DNA of 64,000 nt from Thermoplasmatota archaeon (GCA_028279595.1 JANQNK010000013.1:1-64000), one strand, 5' to 3'; numbered from the stretch's first letter, positions 46,657-55,870 are shown. Program-made: numbers and translations. The notes: generated from the letters alone by a model not told the origin.

Positions 46657-46887
46657 TCAATCCCTACTGGACAGTTCGTCGGCGACGCCGATGGCGTTCT
46701 GAAGGCAGGACAGAAGATCGTTGAGTGCGTTCCTCGTTTCACCGAGGGAGCCCTCCACTCGGAAGACCATGCAGTCATCGACCATGGAACCCTCGACATA
46801 TCCCTGGTTGTCCACCTGAAGGGCTTTGAAGATCGGTCCAAGGTCCCTTCCACCGCCGGGAACGGTCAGCTGACAGAGGATCCTCAT
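46657..46887 (-). CDS. Probable KEOPS complex subunit Pcc1
   Basis: 76 residues beginning MRILCQL. The pattern (beta strand, helix GPIFKALQVDN, strands VEGSMVDDCMVFRVEG, helix TRNALNDLLSCLQNAIGVA) and length fit archaeal Pcc1, the small dimeric subunit of KEOPS that makes tRNA t6A. Support is pattern-level only. The start is leaderless: CTTATC (46917-46912 on the minus strand) is 27 bp upstream. It diverges from the SRP RNA gene. Confidence 0.55.
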   Translation of the reverse strand: MRILCQLTVPGGGRDLGPIFKALQVDNQGYVEGSMVDDCMVFRVEGSLGETRNALNDLLSCLQNAIGVADELSSRD

Positions 46888-46949
46888 CTGGAATGAAATA
46901 AGGCTAAGGGTGATAAGACCTTCCATTTACTGCACGTTCTGACTCAACC

Positions 46950-46957
46950 TTTATATG
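46950..46957 (+). promoter_or_regulatory. TATA box of the SRP RNA gene
   Basis: TTTATATG, centred at about 46953, predicts a start near 46980, just before the 5' end of the SRP RNA stem. Confidence 0.65.
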
Positions 46958-46987
46958 GCCGAGCCTTATTGCAATGACCGCGACGAT

Positions 46988-47315
46988 AGGTCCAGGATAG
47001 GCGGGAAATTAGGCGTGTCCTTGCGCTTCGGCGCACCCGAAACCGTCTATATGCGGGGCTGACGTCGGGAGGCGGCGGTCCGATCGGGGCTGGAGCCTTG
47101 GTCTGACTATGAGGCATCGGCCATTGGGATCGGTGCAGGTCCTCGGGCCCATCCGGAGGGATGGGTCGTGTGCCTTCATCGTGGGGAACGGGCCAGGCCC
47201 GGAAGGGAGCAGTCCAACCATGAGCTTCCGATGCTCGGTGGGTCCCGGTGCCGAGGATGGCCAGGGACCTTACTCCATCTCTTGTCGGCCCGTCCACTCC
47301 CGGCTTCCTGGACCC
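46988..47315 (+). ncRNA. ffs: Signal recognition particle 7S RNA (archaeal type)
   Basis: About 326 nt. The 5' GGTCCAGGA (46989-46997) pairs perfectly with the 3' TCCTGGACC (47306-47314), the archaeal closing helix 1. The S domain contains GGGCCAGGCCCGGAAGGGAG followed by CAG, the conserved helix-8 element bound by SRP54 (about 47185-47213). The 5' GC-rich segment (47000-47080) can form the Alu domain. Ends are estimated from pairing. An open frame crossing this region is not a gene. Confidence 0.88.
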
Positions 47316-47339
47316 GTCAAACATTAAAGGTGATCACGC

Positions 47340-48755
47340 ATGGCAAGTGGGGGCAAGAAGAAGAAGACCAAGTTGGACATGGAGACCAGGTGGATCTGGG
47401 AGAAGGTCACGCCGAAGCAGCGGACCGAGATAATGGATTTCTCCGAGGGCTACAAGTCATTCCTCGACAGGGCGAAGACCGAGAGGCTGGCGGTCGAGAC
47501 CATCATCGAACGGGCCGAGGCGAAGGGCTTCGTTCACGTCTCCGATGTCGAGAACCCGGAGCAGGGAACCAGGTTCTACATGGTAAATCGCGACAAGTGC
47601 GTCGCGCTCATAGTCCTTGGCAAGGGATCCATCGAGGAGGGAGCGAACATCGTCGCGTCCCACATCGACGCTCCGCGCCTCGACCTCAAGGGAAAGCCCC
47701 TCTACGAGGACGGCGAGACCCAGCTCGCCCTGCTCAAGACACATTACTACGGCGGAATCAAGAAGTACCAGTGGGTATCCAGGCCGCTGGCCATTCACGG
47801 CATCGTCGTCAAGGAGAACGGCACATCGGTCGAGGTCCACATGGGCGACGAGGACGGGGATCCGGTCTTCACCATTCCTGACCTGCTCCCACACCTGTGG
47901 GGAAAGACCCAGGCCAAGAAATCGATGTCCGAGGGGATCAAGGGCGAGAACCTGAACGTCCTCGTCGGAGGGATCCCCCTGAAGAAGGAGAAGAAGGACA
48001 AGGTCAAGATGGCCATCCTGTCGATGCTCCACAAGAAGTACGGCATCCTGGAGGAGGACTTCATCTCGGCGGAGCTTGAGATAGTCCCCGCCGGCAAGGC
48101 GCTCGACGTCGGGTTCGACAGGGCCTTCGTCGGAGCCTACGGACAGGACGACCGCGCCTGCGCCTACCCTCAGATGGAGGCTACCATCGGCATCAAGAAG
48201 CCGACCAGGACCTGCATCTCGCTATTCGTCGACAAGGAGGAGATCGGTTCCGACACGAACACTGGCATCAAGTCCAGGTTCATCGAGTCGGTCTTCGGTG
48301 CAATTGCCGAACTGACCGCCGAGGACACGAACAAGATCGTCAGGAACGCTCTCGAGAACACCCGCGCGATCTCGTCCGACGTGAACGCCGGCGTGAACCC
48401 GATGTTCAAGGAAGTGCATGAACCGATGAACGCCGCCCACATCGGATGCGGCATCGTCCTGACGAAGTTCACGGGGTCCGGCGGAAAGTACAGGTCGAAC
48501 GACGCCCACGCGGAGTTCGTCGCTCTCATCAGGAAGACGTTCAACCAGAAGAAGGTCTACTGGCAGGCTGCGGAACTCGGAAAGGTCGACGAGGGCGGAG
48601 GCGGAACGATCGCCATGTTCCTCGCCATGCACAACATGGACGTCATCGACGCGGGCGTACCGCTGCTCGCGATGCATTCACCGTTCGAGATATCCAGCAA
48701 GGGCGACATCTGGTCCGCCTACAAGGCGTACGGAGCGTTCTTCGGGACGAAGTAG
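47340..48755 (+). CDS. M18-family aminopeptidase (aspartyl aminopeptidase-like)
   Basis: 471 residues. Metal and active-site motifs of M18: IVASHIDAPRLDLKG (His, about 104-118), HYYGGIKKYQWVSRPLAIHG split, GAYGQDDRACAYPQ (bridging Asp), FVDKEEIGSDTNTG (Glu pair) and LAMHSPFEISSKGD near the C-terminus (His). A cytosolic dodecameric aminopeptidase that releases acidic or neutral N-terminal residues is expected. A Lys-rich N-terminus (GGKKKKTK) is unusual. GGTGATC precedes the ATG 25 bp after the SRP RNA. Confidence 0.85.
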   Translation: MASGGKKKKTKLDMETRWIWEKVTPKQRTEIMDFSEGYKSFLDRAKTERLAVETIIERAEAKGFVHVSDVENPEQGTRFYMVNRDKCVALIVLGKGSIEEGANIVASHIDAPRLDLKGKPLYEDGETQLALLKTHYYGGIKKYQWVSRPLAIHGIVVKENGTSVEVHMGDEDGDPVFTIPDLLPHLWGKTQAKKSMSEGIKGENLNVLVGGIPLKKEKKDKVKMAILSMLHKKYGILEEDFISAELEIVPAGKALDVGFDRAFVGAYGQDDRACAYPQMEATIGIKKPTRTCISLFVDKEEIGSDTNTGIKSRFIESVFGAIAELTAEDTNKIVRNALENTRAISSDVNAGVNPMFKEVHEPMNAAHIGCGIVLTKFTGSGGKYRSNDAHAEFVALIRKTFNQKKVYWQAAELGKVDEGGGGTIAMFLAMHNMDVIDAGVPLLAMHSPFEISSKGDIWSAYKAYGAFFGTK

Positions 48756-48860
48756 ATCGACGACCTTGGGAATTCCCCGCTTTCGTCCGTTCTGAAAGCT
48801 CCCGACCCACCCATAGTTACCTATGTTGTAGTGTTACGTCCTGTTCGGTCGGGCGATCGG

Positions 48861-50330
48861 TCACTCGACCTTGTCCGGCCATTCGCCTGTCTCGAGGTAC
48901 TCCTCGATCCCTGCCGCAGCAACCCTTCCGTCGCCCATTGCGAGGATGACCGTCGCGGCACCGCGGACGATGTCGCCTCCGGAGAAGACGCCCTTCTTCG
49001 AGGTCCGTCCCTTGTCGTCGACGATTATGTTGTTCCAACGATTCAGTTCAAGTCCGGGAGTGGACTTCGTCAGCAGAGGATTCGCCGATGTTCCGACGGA
49101 CACGACCACGGCGTCCACGTCGAGGGTGAACTCGCTTCCCTCGATGGGCACAGGCCTCCTCCGACCTGAGTCGTCCGGCTCGCCGAGCTCCATCTGGATG
49201 CACTCCATCGCGCGGACCCAGCCGTTCTCGTCACCCAGGTATCGGATCGGGTTCGTGAGGTTGTGGAACTCCACGCCCTCCTCCTCGGCGTGGTGGATCT
49301 CCTCGTCCCTGGCGGGCATCTCCACACGGGAGCGCCGGTACACGAGGTAGGCGTTCTCAGCGCCAAGTCTCTTGGCCGTCCTCACTGAGTCCATCGCTAC
49401 GTTGCCGCCGCCGATGACGGCGACGTTCCTTCCCCGGTAGATCGGCGTATCGTAGGTCGGGAACTCGTAACCCTTCATCAGGTTGTTCCTCGTCAGGTAC
49501 TCGTTCGCAGAGAAGATGCCGTTCAGCGACTCCCCCTCGATGTTCATGAAGCGCGGGAGTCCCGCACCCACTCCGAGGTAGACCGCGTCGAATCCCCGCT
49601 CGTCGAGCATCTCGTCGACGGTGAATATCCTGCCGATGACGTGATTGTAGTGGAACTGCACTCCCATCTGCTTGAGGTTGTCGACCTCGTAGAAGACGAG
49701 CTCCTTCGGAAGGCGGAACTCGGGGATACCGTAGATCAGCACACCTCCGGGTTTCTGCAAGGCCTCGTACACGTGGACCTCGTGACCGCTCCTGGCGAGG
49801 TCTGCGGCCACCGTCAGTCCGGAGGGTCCGGCTCCTACGATAGCCACCTTCCTCCCGGTGGGTTCGGCGGTCTCGACAGGGAGTTTCTCACTGGAATACC
49901 GCTCCAGGTCGGCCACGAAACGCTCCAGGTGGCCGATGCCGACCGACTCCCGCTTGGCCTTTACATGCGTGCACTTCCCCTCGCACTGGATCTCCTGCGG
50001 GCAGACACGTCCGGTGACCGCCGGGAGCGCGTTGTCCTCCTTTACGATCCTCAGCGCCTCGAGGAAATCGCCCTCGACGATGGCGCTCAGGAACTCCGGG
50101 ATCTTGATCCTGACGGGGCAGCCCTGGACGCATCCCGGCACAGGACATAGAAGACAGCGTTTCGCCTCCTCCTGCGCGGTCTCGATCGAGTAACCGAGGT
50201 TGACCTCCTCGAAGTTCCTCGACCTGACGATCGCGTCCTGTTCTGTCATGGCATGCCTGGACGAGGCTATGGCCGCCTTCATCTCGTCGGGCGTCAGCCT
50301 CTTTCCGGCGTACTTGTAGATATCCTCCAT
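48861..50330 (-). CDS. nfnB: NfnL/GltB-small-subunit-type NADPH oxidoreductase (bifurcating transhydrogenase large subunit)
   Basis: 489 residues. Two [4Fe-4S] clusters from C59, C62, C67, C71 (CLLCPVPGCVQGCP) and C110, C116, C120 (CPQEIQCEGKC), then FAD-binding KVAIVGAGPSGLTVAADLA and NAD(P)H-binding NVAVIGGGNVAMDSVRTAK, ending with GDIVRGAATVILAMGDGR. The family includes the glutamate synthase small subunit and NfnB/NfnL, the large subunit of NADH-dependent ferredoxin:NADP+ oxidoreductase. The gene directly upstream is the matching NfnA/S subunit (2-bp gap), which favours Nfn over glutamate synthase. Last gene of the five-gene redox operon. Confidence 0.82.
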   Translation of the reverse strand: MEDIYKYAGKRLTPDEMKAAIASSRHAMTEQDAIVRSRNFEEVNLGYSIETAQEEAKRCLLCPVPGCVQGCPVRIKIPEFLSAIVEGDFLEALRIVKEDNALPAVTGRVCPQEIQCEGKCTHVKAKRESVGIGHLERFVADLERYSSEKLPVETAEPTGRKVAIVGAGPSGLTVAADLARSGHEVHVYEALQKPGGVLIYGIPEFRLPKELVFYEVDNLKQMGVQFHYNHVIGRIFTVDEMLDERGFDAVYLGVGAGLPRFMNIEGESLNGIFSANEYLTRNNLMKGYEFPTYDTPIYRGRNVAVIGGGNVAMDSVRTAKRLGAENAYLVYRRSRVEMPARDEEIHHAEEEGVEFHNLTNPIRYLGDENGWVRAMECIQMELGEPDDSGRRRPVPIEGSEFTLDVDAVVVSVGTSANPLLTKSTPGLELNRWNNIIVDDKGRTSKKGVFSGGDIVRGAATVILAMGDGRVAAAGIEEYLETGEWPDKVE

Positions 50331-50332
50331 GA

Positions 50333-51175
50333 TCACACCCCCCCGCAGTGGTCTATGTCGCATTTCTTGTGCTGATAGGCGAGCGTCTGATGCGGAACGT
50401 ACTGGGCGCTCCGTTTGAAGAGCTGCTCCCAGTCCACGTCGGCACCGTCGAACTCGGGTCCATCGACGCAGGCGAACTTGGTCTCGCCCCCGACGTCGCA
50501 GCGGCACACGCCGCACATGCCCGTGGCGTCGACCATAAGTGGGTTCAGGTAGACCTTGGACGGTATGCCGAGCTCCTTGGCCATCCTCGCATTCCGCATC
50601 ATCATGAACGTGCAGCCCATGATGTAGGCCCTGTCGAAATGCCGTCCGCCGTCGACGAGGTCCTTCATGACGGTCTGGGCCTTGCCCTTCGTTCCATGGG
50701 ACCCGTCGGATGTCGCCGTGTAGATCTCGTCGGAGTCCCTTGCGAGCACCTCCTCGTTGTAGAGGAGGTACTTGGCGCGTGCCTCGATGATGGTGACCAC
50801 GGTGTTGCCTGCCTCCTTGAGAGCCTTGACGATCGGGTAGATCGCACCGACGCCGTAGCAACCGCCGCAGACGACCACTGTGCCGTAGTTGTCGATCTCC
50901 GACTCGCGGCCCAGGGGCGCCATCATGTCGATCTCGTCACCCGCGACCTTTCGCGCGAGCTTCATCGTCGAGACGCCGACCTCGAGGAAGTAGATCGTAA
51001 CAGTTCCCGCATCCTCGTCCCAGTCGGCGATGCTGAGCGGTATCCGCTCGCTCTGTTCGTCAGGGATGACGATGGCGAAATGACCCGGTTTGCACTTCTT
51101 TGCGACGTCCGGTGCATCGATGACCATCTTGTGGACGTTCGGGACCTCCTCCTCGATCGTGATGATCCTGTTCAT
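50333..51175 (-). CDS. nfnA: NfnS-type ferredoxin:NADP reductase subunit
   Basis: 280 residues. An FNR-like FAD domain (about 1-95, with ERIPLSIADWD), NAD(P)-binding VVCGGCYGVGAIYPIVKAL (about 100-118), GCTFMMMRNA, and a C-terminal [2Fe-2S] site GMCGVCRCDVGG...FACVDGPEFDG (about 217-240). Same order as NfnA/SudB. The ATG overlaps the stop of the NuoG-like gene as ATGA. Confidence 0.85.
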   Translation of the reverse strand: MNRIITIEEEVPNVHKMVIDAPDVAKKCKPGHFAIVIPDEQSERIPLSIADWDEDAGTVTIYFLEVGVSTMKLARKVAGDEIDMMAPLGRESEIDNYGTVVVCGGCYGVGAIYPIVKALKEAGNTVVTIIEARAKYLLYNEEVLARDSDEIYTATSDGSHGTKGKAQTVMKDLVDGGRHFDRAYIMGCTFMMMRNARMAKELGIPSKVYLNPLMVDATGMCGVCRCDVGGETKFACVDGPEFDGADVDWEQLFKRSAQYVPHQTLAYQHKKCDIDHCGGV

Positions 51176-53364
51176 TCGTCCCACCCCCATGAAGCGGCGA
51201 CCTCAAGGAAGTCCTCCACATCCTCCGCGATCTCGCGTCCGCGATATCTCGTGGCGGAGCAGGGCCACGGTCCGACCGGATTGACGGCGTCGTCAACCCG
51301 AACCGCTCGGTCACCCTCTGGCAGCGGCTCTCCGGGCGGGAGGTGGGTCCCGGGTTCGAGGGGCAGACCGACCGCCTCCGTGATATCGGCAACAGCCTCG
51401 AAATCGAACCCATCCAGTCCCAGCGCCCTGCCCATGTCGATGAAGACCTTCCAGTCCGGCTTTGCCATGTTCGGGAGTCGCGCGTCGCTCGTTATCGAAC
51501 CGACGCGGCCGTCGAGCGAGATCACGGTGCCCTCCGTCTCCGAGAACATCGACGACGGAAGTATGACGTCCGCCCTCTCAGAGACCTGCGAGCCGAACGG
51601 ACCCTGGTAGACGACGAACTCGACGCCCTCCGGAATCTCCGGAACTGGGTGTGTGAGGTACAGGGCCTTGATCCCCTCTCCGAGAGGGTTCCTTCCTGAC
51701 GAGTACTTGCCGGAATCCTGCTCGATGCACTGTCCGGGCGTGAGGCAGCGGGAAGCCCCGGCCTCGAGGACGCCCTGGACGTTGCCTCCGTCCCAGAGGG
51801 GCAGGAGTACCGTGCCGTTGACAGCCTCGAACAGCTCCAGTGCGAGTTTCGCAACCTGGGTCCCCTCCGCAGCGTCCCGGAAGGCACCCGGCCCGACCAG
51901 TATGGCGGTCTTGTCGGCATCCTTCAGGGCGCTGGCGATCCTCCCTGCGGCGTCGCGGTCCGGGGTATGGGGTTGCTGTCCAGGGGCCTTGACCTCCTCG
52001 AGCAGAATATCCATGAATGGACCGTACGCATCGGGTTCGATCACATCGGCATGCCTGTATCCCTTCCTGGGATCGATCTTGACATTGAACACGCTTGCGC
52101 CGTCCTTCCAGGCAGCGTGAACGTGTACCTGGGTGACGGCCGCCGTCAGGCTTAGGTCCGTGCCGACGATCAGTACGGCATCGCAGTCCCGTATGTCGGT
52201 CATCGTCCCGATGCCGGCGACGCGGTCCATCGCACCGCCCCATGCCTTCTGCATCGGGCCGGCCATGTTGGACGCTATCGCGATGTTGTCGCTTCCCAGC
52301 CCGCGCATGATTCGCTGCGCCAGGAACGCCTCCTCGACGGTCAGCGACGGGCTCACGATCATGCCGATCTCCTCGGGAGCGAACCCCTTCAGTCCCTCGA
52401 CCGCCGTCTCGAGCGCTGTCTCCCACTTCACGGGTCTCAGGACCCCATCGGTCGTCACGCGCGGATATTCCAGCCTGTCCTTCGAGTTTGTTAATGGAAC
52501 TGTGCAGTAGCGTCCCTTGAGGCAGGCCTGGGCCACGTTCTCGCCCTCCTCCGACGGCTCCGTGATCGTCATCCTGCCCCACTTGAAGCCGACGTCCATG
52601 GCGCATCCCGCCGGGCACATTACACATGTGCTCTTCCCGGTTACCTCGGGGATGCTGACCCACCTGGTCATCTTCGAGGAGATCGAGCCTGTGGGACACA
52701 CGTCCTCGCAGGCGCCGCAGAAGACGCACGAGCTGTCGACCAGCGGACCCTGGAACGCGGTGCCGATCGTGGCGTCATGGCTCCGTTCGGTGAACGCGAT
52801 GGCGGAGACACCCCTGATCTCGGCGCATACCCTGACGCACCTGCCGCAGAGTATGCAGAGGTTGTAATCCCTGTGGATGAACGGGTCCCTGCGGTACAGG
52901 GGTACGTCCTTGTACTCCGTCTCCACCCAGATGTCGTCCACCCCGAGCGCCTTCACCACGTCGAAGAGGTCGCACTCGTTCCTGTTGGGACAGAACCGGC
53001 AGCCTGTAACGCGTCCAGCCTTGGTCGGGTCCGGATGCAGGTCGAGGCACTCCTCCCTGTCGGCGCAGATGATGCACGCGCTCGGGTGCTCGGATAGTAT
53101 AAGCTGGAGGATCCTCCTCCTCAGGTCGTCCAGGTCCTCCTCGGTCGTCTCGATGACCATGTCATCCTGGACTGGGGTTGCACACGCAGGGACGAACGCC
53201 CTGAAGCCCTCCACCTTGACCAGGCAGAGGCGGCAACCGCCGAAGGCCGAGAGGTCCGGGTGGTTGCAGAGCGTCGGTATGTAGATGTCGTTCCGCCTTG
53301 CGATGTCGAGGATGGTCTCACCCTCGATGATGTCGTAATCCTTGCCGTCTATCCTCGCGGTCAT
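51172..53364 (-). CDS. NuoG/formate dehydrogenase alpha-like iron-sulfur subunit without catalytic Mo ligand
   Basis: 730 residues. [2Fe-2S] C33, C44, C47, C61; His-ligated cluster H93, C97, C100, C106; an extra C122, C125, C131 (GCRFCPNRNEC); two [4Fe-4S] ferredoxin clusters C170-C180 and C213-C223; then C247, C250, C254 and C281 of a molybdopterin-oxidoreductase-type FeS domain. The following domain resembles the Mo enzymes, but where FdhF has its catalytic Cys/Sec, ASNMAGPMQKA is seen, so formate dehydrogenase activity is unlikely and an electron-transfer role, as in NuoG, is inferred. Its start overlaps the NuoF stop by ATGA. Confidence 0.8.
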   Translation of the reverse strand: MTARIDGKDYDIIEGETILDIARRNDIYIPTLCNHPDLSAFGGCRLCLVKVEGFRAFVPACATPVQDDMVIETTEEDLDDLRRRILQLILSEHPSACIICADREECLDLHPDPTKAGRVTGCRFCPNRNECDLFDVVKALGVDDIWVETEYKDVPLYRRDPFIHRDYNLCILCGRCVRVCAEIRGVSAIAFTERSHDATIGTAFQGPLVDSSCVFCGACEDVCPTGSISSKMTRWVSIPEVTGKSTCVMCPAGCAMDVGFKWGRMTITEPSEEGENVAQACLKGRYCTVPLTNSKDRLEYPRVTTDGVLRPVKWETALETAVEGLKGFAPEEIGMIVSPSLTVEEAFLAQRIMRGLGSDNIAIASNMAGPMQKAWGGAMDRVAGIGTMTDIRDCDAVLIVGTDLSLTAAVTQVHVHAAWKDGASVFNVKIDPRKGYRHADVIEPDAYGPFMDILLEEVKAPGQQPHTPDRDAAGRIASALKDADKTAILVGPGAFRDAAEGTQVAKLALELFEAVNGTVLLPLWDGGNVQGVLEAGASRCLTPGQCIEQDSGKYSSGRNPLGEGIKALYLTHPVPEIPEGVEFVVYQGPFGSQVSERADVILPSSMFSETEGTVISLDGRVGSITSDARLPNMAKPDWKVFIDMGRALGLDGFDFEAVADITEAVGLPLEPGTHLPPGEPLPEGDRAVRVDDAVNPVGPWPCSATRYRGREIAEDVEDFLEVAASWGWDE

Positions 53365-55235
53365 TCGACCACCTCCTTCCTTCCGGGAGAGGTCTTCTTG
53401 ACCGCGTCCTTCGGACAGATCGAATGGCACATGCCGCACTTCACGCACTGGTGCTGGTCGATGACGTGCGCTTCCTTCGGAGCGCCTGCAATGCAGCTGA
53501 CCGGGCAGTTCTTGGCGCAGAGGGTACAACCGATGCACTCGTCCGGTTCGATCGTGTATGTGACCAGTGGCTTGCACACCGCCGCCGGACATCGTCCATC
53601 AGAGATGTGCGCCTCGTACTCCTCCCTGAAGTACTTGATCGTGGAGAGGACTGGATTGGGAGCGGTCCCTCCCAGCTGACAGAGCGACCCCATCCTCACG
53701 GTGCTGCCGATCTCCTCGAGGACCTCTATGTCCCCGGGATCGCCGTTCCCGTCGCAGATCCTCTCGAGAATGTCCTTCATCTTCTTGGTGCCGATGCGGC
53801 ACGGAGGACATTTCCCGCACGACTCGTACTGTGTGAAACTAATGAAGTAGCGGGCGACGTCGACCATGCACGTCTCCTCGTCCATGACGACCATCCCGCC
53901 GGAGCCCATTATGGCCCCCGCCTGCTGGAGTGATTCGAAGTCCACGGGCAGATCGAGCATTGATTCCGGGATGCAGCCCCCGGACGGCCCCCCGGTCTGG
54001 ACGGCCTTCAGCTTCCCTCCGTCGGGGACGCCGCCGCCTATGCCTTCGACGATCTCCCTTATCGTGGTCCCCATCGGGACCTCGACGAGCCCTGGATACT
54101 TCACCTTCCCGGTGAGCGCGAAGACGGCCGTGCCCTTGGTCCCTTCCGATCCGATGGACGCGAAGTGCTCCGCGCCGAGCCTCATGATCGCGGGGACGCT
54201 GGCGAGCGACTTCACGTTGTTGATGACCGTCGGTTTTCCCCAGAGCCCTTCCTGGGCGGGATACGGAGGCCTGGGACGGGGCATTCCCCGCTTCCCCTCG
54301 ATCGAGGCCAGCAGGGCGGTCTCCTCCCCGCAGACGAACGCCCCTGCTCCCTCCTTGATGTGGATGCTGAGGCTGAAACCGCTGCCCATGATGTCCTCTC
54401 CGAGGAATCCGACCTCCTCCAGCTTCGCGATGGCGATCCTGAGCCTCTTGATCGCGAGGGGGTATTCGGCCCTCGCATAGATGTAGGCCTCGTCGGCCCC
54501 GATGGCGTAGGAGGCTGTCGTGAGTCCCTCGAGCAGTCGGTAGGGATCTCCCTCGAGGATGCTCCTGTCCATGAACGCCCCCGGGTCGCCCTCGTCGGCG
54601 TTGCACACCATGTAGCTCTTGTCGGTCCTGTTCTGCCTGCACATCTGCCATTTCCTTCCGCTAGGGAATCCGGCACCGCCGCGCCCCCTCAATCCGGACT
54701 CGAGGACGGTCTCGATGACCTCATCGGGGGTCATCGCCAGGGCCTTCTTCAGTCCCTCGAAGCCGCCCTGGGAGATGTAGTGTTCGAGCTCGACAGGGTC
54801 GATTATCCCGTTGTTCTCGGTGATTATCCTCTTCTGGGTCGCGGTGACCGGATGGTCCCAGATGCTGGGGACGTCGCCAAATGCGTCGCCTATCGAACCG
54901 AGCAGGGCCTCGGTGGGATATCTCTTGTGAGTTATGATCGAGTCAAGGAGCCCGCCCATGGTCCTGCCTTCCACCGGTCCGTAGGCCACCGGGGGATTGC
55001 CGTGGACCTGGATGGACACCAGCGGCTCGAAGCAGCATGTGCCTATGCATCCGACCTCCGAGAGCCTCAGGTCCGCACCGTTCTCGGCCATCCATCGCTC
55101 CGTCTCGCGCTTCACCTCGCCGATGCCCGCGGCGATCCCGCAGGACGCGGTCCCCAGATAGACCACCCCATCGGTCGACTGGAGGTCGTCCCAGACCTTA
55201 TCGGCCTCGGCCTTGAGCACGTCGAAATCCGTCAT
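53361..55235 (-). CDS. NuoF/HydB-like NADH-binding flavoprotein subunit
   Basis: 624 residues, longer than NuoF of complex I. N-terminal thioredoxin-like [2Fe-2S] domain (about 1-100; GTASCGIAAG, GCIGTCCFEPLV); FMN/NADH core with GLRGRGGAGFPSGRKW, VCNADEGDPGAFMDR and GAGAFVCGEETALL; [4Fe-4S] CGKCPPCRIG...SLCQLGG; and a C-terminal two-[4Fe-4S] ferredoxin domain CIGCTLCAKNCP / CVKCGMCHSICP. This order is that of HydB/HndC in soluble bifurcating complexes. It oxidises or reduces NAD(H). Confidence 0.88.
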   Translation of the reverse strand: MTDFDVLKAEADKVWDDLQSTDGVVYLGTASCGIAAGIGEVKRETERWMAENGADLRLSEVGCIGTCCFEPLVSIQVHGNPPVAYGPVEGRTMGGLLDSIITHKRYPTEALLGSIGDAFGDVPSIWDHPVTATQKRIITENNGIIDPVELEHYISQGGFEGLKKALAMTPDEVIETVLESGLRGRGGAGFPSGRKWQMCRQNRTDKSYMVCNADEGDPGAFMDRSILEGDPYRLLEGLTTASYAIGADEAYIYARAEYPLAIKRLRIAIAKLEEVGFLGEDIMGSGFSLSIHIKEGAGAFVCGEETALLASIEGKRGMPRPRPPYPAQEGLWGKPTVINNVKSLASVPAIMRLGAEHFASIGSEGTKGTAVFALTGKVKYPGLVEVPMGTTIREIVEGIGGGVPDGGKLKAVQTGGPSGGCIPESMLDLPVDFESLQQAGAIMGSGGMVVMDEETCMVDVARYFISFTQYESCGKCPPCRIGTKKMKDILERICDGNGDPGDIEVLEEIGSTVRMGSLCQLGGTAPNPVLSTIKYFREEYEAHISDGRCPAAVCKPLVTYTIEPDECIGCTLCAKNCPVSCIAGAPKEAHVIDQHQCVKCGMCHSICPKDAVKKTSPGRKEVVE

Positions 55236-55699
55236 TCCGACACCCCCTTCGAGACCGTCCTGTCGACGATCTCCTTGGCAGTGCCGGGAGCCATCTTCCC
55301 GTGGATCTCGTCATCGACGACGATCACCGGTGCGACAGCGCAGCATCCCATGCATGCCACCCTCTCGAGGGTGAACTTACCGTCGGGTGTGGTCCCGCCG
55401 GCCTTGACCCCGAGGTCATCCTCGATGATGTCCATTATGGCCGCGCCTCCCTTGACGTGGCACGCGGTTCCCAGACAAACCTTGACCTCGTGCTCCCCGG
55501 GCTTCGAGAACCTGAACTGTGAATAGAACGTGGCAACACCATACGCTTCGTTCCGGGAAATCCCGAGGACGTCCTCGATGGTCACGAGTGATTCTGGCGA
55601 GATGTACCCCTGTGCTTCCTGGACCGCCTGGAGAGCGGGTATTATCGCGCCCTTCCGGTCCTTGAACGATTCGATTATCTTCCTGATGTCAGTTACCAT
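55232..55699 (-). CDS. NuoE/HydC-like [2Fe-2S] subunit
   Basis: 155 residues. Thioredoxin-like domain with C75, C80, C116 and C120 (KVCLGTACHVKGG, VACMGCCAVAPVI), the standard NuoE cluster ligands, after the helical YISPESLVTIEDVLGIS region. First gene of the operon; SD GGGAGGGG and a TATA box (about 55745-55756) precede it, and its stop overlaps the NuoF start by 4 bp. Confidence 0.88.
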   Translation of the reverse strand: MVTDIRKIIESFKDRKGAIIPALQAVQEAQGYISPESLVTIEDVLGISRNEAYGVATFYSQFRFSKPGEHEVKVCLGTACHVKGGAAIMDIIEDDLGVKAGGTTPDGKFTLERVACMGCCAVAPVIVVDDEIHGKMAPGTAKEIVDRTVSKGVSE

Positions 55700-55744
55700 C
55701 CTTCAAACCCCTCCCAGCAGCTCCTCTTCGCTTGCGAGTAGAAC

Positions 55745-55756
55745 GATTTTATAGAT
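55745..55756 (-). promoter_or_regulatory. TATA box of the nuoEFG-nfnAB operon
   Basis: CTATAAAATCG on the minus strand about 50 bp upstream of the NuoE ATG predicts a start near 55723. It separates the operon from the upstream membrane-protein gene on the same strand. Confidence 0.6.
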
Positions 55757-55870
55757 AAGGATTGTGGGTCTCGCACGCCCCATCCGACCGGTCATCGGCG
55801 GCTGTCACCGTCCCCTCGTTGTATCGGTAGAGCCATCGCTGTTCGTTAGCATTATGATAACAGATGCCCG

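Noticed and set aside
47168..47881. Plus-strand open frame crossing the SRP RNA and the M18 gene
   Set aside because: The sequence is explained by the SRP RNA and by the M18 aminopeptidase in another frame.
48756..48860. Possible tRNA or small RNA between the M18 and nfnB genes
   Set aside because: No cloverleaf, box A/B or conserved motif was found; it is a plain convergent gap. No tRNA gene was recognised anywhere in the window.
48861..50330. Glutamate synthase small subunit (GltD) for the last gene of the redox operon
   Set aside because: No glutamate synthase large subunit is present and the partner gene next to it is the NfnA-type subunit, so Nfn fits better.
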